This document shows positions 62,453 through 64,000 of a stretch of 64,000 nucleotides of DNA, in pieces (within the stretch, counting starts at the first letter, position 1; every line of letters starts with the position of its first letter). Made by a program: the position numbers and the translations under genes. Below the pieces are notes generated by a model. The model was given only the letters and a program-made list of their open reading frames with translations, searched no databases and was not told where the DNA came from. The DNA is from Vreelandella populi. Lineage in GTDB: Bacteria; Pseudomonadota; Gammaproteobacteria; Pseudomonadales; Halomonadaceae. Location of the stretch: assembly GCF_003989825.1 (NCBI RefSeq), contig NZ_RZHE01000012.1, positions 242,466 through 306,465 on the forward strand, written 5' to 3'.

Positions 62453-63154
62453 ATGAACCGAACCGCCCAGCCGCTCTCTACGAGCAGCACCGAGATTCTA
62501 ACCTCTAGCTCCACATACGGTGTTGATGACATTGTGGCCGCTATAGAAGAGGACATCGTTCTCGGTCGCCTGCACCCACGTGAGCGGCTGGTCGAAGAGG
62601 CCATGATGGAGCGCTTCGACTGCAAGCGACACGTTGTTCGTCAGGCTCTCTTCCAACTTGATAACATTGGTTTAACTGAGCGCATCAAAAACAGAGGTGC
62701 TTTCGTCAGGAGTTATCCGCCGGAAGAGGTTGAGGATATCTACGCTATGCGCGAGATTCTCGAACTAGCAGCAGTGAGTAGGCTACCACTGCCGGCTCCA
62801 CAGGAATGGCTTACTGAACTTGAAGAAGTTCACCAGCGTCACAGCGAAGCTGTGGACGCTCATGAATTGAGGCAGGTGTTTCATATGAACATTGCTTTTC
62901 ACCGCACCTTATTTAGGGCCTGCGGTAATGAGTATCTGTACGCTACTATTAATGAGTTCGCTCAGAAGGCGCATGGTATCCGCTTCATCGCGATTACGGA
63001 TCGCAATGCACTAGCTCAAGCTAGGAATGAGCACCAGTTGATGATTGACGCCATTCGTGATGAAGACCGCGAACGCCTGTCTGACTTGTGTCGTCAGCAT
63101 CTACTACCTTCTAAAAACCGCTACTTAGAACTTTATTCTGGAACTCGAGATTAA
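62453..63154 (+). CDS. GntR-family regulator with FCD domain (FadR subfamily)
   Basis: Predicted 233-residue transcription factor. N-terminal wHTH: ERLVEEAMMERFDCKRHVVR then QALFQLDNIGLTERIKNRGA; C-terminal FCD helices begin EEVEDIYAMREILELAAVSR and include the metal-ligand-type HMNIAFHRTLFRACGNEYL. The ATG at 62453 is preferred over a start at 62399. It follows the IlvD/Edd gene by 62 bp on the same strand and probably controls the divergent sugar-acid operons. Effector would be a pathway acid (inference). Confidence 0.9.
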   Translation: MNRTAQPLSTSSTEILTSSSTYGVDDIVAAIEEDIVLGRLHPRERLVEEAMMERFDCKRHVVRQALFQLDNIGLTERIKNRGAFVRSYPPEEVEDIYAMREILELAAVSRLPLPAPQEWLTELEEVHQRHSEAVDAHELRQVFHMNIAFHRTLFRACGNEYLYATINEFAQKAHGIRFIAITDRNALAQARNEHQLMIDAIRDEDRERLSDLCRQHLLPSKNRYLELYSGTRD

Positions 63155-63214
63155 ATGGCTCAGCTTGTAGAAACTTGTGAGCCTTAGCTACGTTTAAAAA
63201 AGTCGTCAAACATC

Positions 63215-63248
63215 ATAAGGCCCAGAAGGCCACCCGACTGGGCCTTAT
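63215..63248 (+). terminator. Hairpin after the GntR gene
   Basis: 11-bp stem ATAAGGCCCAG / CTGGGCCTTAT with a 12-nt loop, 60 bases after the stop. The U-run is poor, so the terminator is likely but not certain. Confidence 0.65.
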
Positions 63249-63573
63249 CCTATTGATGGATAGAAGAATGTCTATCATGAAACATGGTTCCATGCGGATT
63301 TGGCTTTCGGTTGATTTTTCTGGCTTACGCAACCAGTTTGCGGATGCCATCATAATTCATTTCTTCATGTGAACTTCCTGGTACACTTTTAAGAGGTGTA
63401 GGTGCGTCTCACTATTGGCGTATAGCCTTGCTGCCTAAGAATGGCTCCCTTTTTAACCTTATTCCACACGCTTAGCTCAAATCCGTTTCTGCTTTTCTTA
63501 ATTCTTGCTGCCCGGTTTATTGGGCTTGAGCAACATAACGGATTATCAGCTTTGCAAAATCTCGCCACGGTTT
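63249..63573. other. Intergenic region before the tandem array
   Basis: No supported gene. Only short frames with stops are visible on both strands. A minus-strand reading MNYDGIRKLVA is faintly protein-like but too short to name. Confidence 0.4.
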
Positions 63574-64000
63574 TTCGAGCCCTCGAACGCTAGCCTGCTT
63601 AGTTTCCAGGCGTAATTTCATTCGGAGAAGCCAGCCTGGGTTCGAGCCCTCGAACGCTGACCCGCGTGGTTTCCTGGCGCCATTTCATTCGGAGAGCCAG
63701 CCTAGGTTCGAGCCCTCGAACGCCGACCCGCGTGATTTTCTGGCGTCATTTCATTCGGAGAAGCCAGCCTGGGTTCGAGCCCTCGAACGCTGACCCGCGT
63801 GGTTTCCGGACGTCATTTCATTCGGAGAGCCAGCCTGGGTTCGAGCCCTCGAACGCCGACCCGCTTGATTTCCTGGGACATTTCATTCGGAGAGCCAGCC
63901 TGGGTTCGAGCCCTCGAACGCCGACCCGCGTGATTTCCTGGCGTCATTTCATTCGGAGAAGCCAGCCTGGGTTCGAGCCCTCGAACGCTGACCCGCGTGG
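63574..64000. repeat. Tandem array of ~66-bp units with palindromic core, runs off the window
   Basis: Seven unit starts, each beginning TTCGAGCCCTCGAACGC, at 63574, 63641, 63707, 63774, 63840, 63905 and 63972 (spacing 67, 66, 67, 66, 65, 67). Within each unit GTTCGAG-CC-CTCGAAC is a 7-bp inverted repeat (its first base is T in unit 1), and ATTTCATTCGGAGA(A)GCCAGCCT is conserved. Two subtypes mostly alternate (CGCTGACCCGCGTGG and CGCCGACCCGCGTGA). The whole unit repeats, so there are no variable spacers. Confidence 0.95.

Noticed and set aside
63574..64000. Possible CRISPR array
   Set aside because: The whole ~66-bp unit repeats, including the parts that would be spacers. No variable spacers and no cas genes in the window.

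Overview
The window looks like a chromosomal segment of a Halomonas-like gammaproteobacterium (Halomonadaceae). This is inferred from moderate GC, an MvaT-type H-NS protein, a PilBCD locus of Pseudomonas type, TRAP-TAXI and tripartite tricarboxylate transporters, and a complete recCBD operon. Only the sequence was read and no database search was run, so family names rest on recognised motifs.

Layout. (1) 1-10.8 kb is mostly core: the 3' end of rpsA, an mvaT gene, a small MvaT-like protein without the DNA-binding tail, a coaE-yacG-tus-like run, pilB-pilC-pilD with a divergent pilin, a CigR-type secreted protein, an inositol-monophosphatase family gene and tRNA-Pro(GGG). (2) 10.8-12.8 kb, just after the tRNA, is a decayed mobile patch: an AlpA/Xis-like gene, a broken OGFr-domain gene and remnants of an IS200/IS605-type element. 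(3) 12.8-17.9 kb holds an SGNH hydrolase, a fused TRAP-TAXI transporter with its binding protein, and a LacI-type regulator. A LacI-style palindrome overlaps the transporter promoter. (4) 18.2-22.3 kb and 34.0-36.1 kb carry, all on the minus strand, a metallopeptidase-like protein, a WYL regulator, an intact OGFr-domain protein, a PcfJ-domain protein and a tandem AAA ATPase. Three of the upstream regions share one palindrome, TGCGACAT-N3-ATGTCGCA, and a half-site lies upstream of recC. (5) 22.4-33.5 kb is a plus-strand defence-type island that splits group 4: Sir2 plus PD-(D/E)XK nuclease, a frameshifted NERD-helicase, and a four-gene operon of two D12-class adenine methyltransferases with McrB- and McrC-like proteins. 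(6) 36.3-45.8 kb is recC-recB-recD. (7) 45.8-47.2 kb is non-coding and rich in nested inverted repeats. (8) 47.3-50.7 kb is a pair of DUF262 (GmrSD-type) genes. (9) 50.8-52.9 kb holds a decayed P2-like tail gene, an unknown protein with a zinc-ribbon membrane partner, and a umuC fragment. (10) 53.0-63.2 kb is a sugar-acid catabolic locus with a TctABC importer. (11) The window ends in a tandem array of about 66-bp palindromic units.

Two candidates stand out as possible undescribed systems. The first is the methyltransferase pair with McrBC-like restriction genes, in which the first methyltransferase carries an N-terminal ribbon-helix-helix domain that could make it its own repressor. The second is the WYL / metallopeptidase-like / OGFr / PcfJ / tandem-AAA group tied together by a shared operator-like palindrome. 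Both rest on gene order and motif reading; function is inferred.
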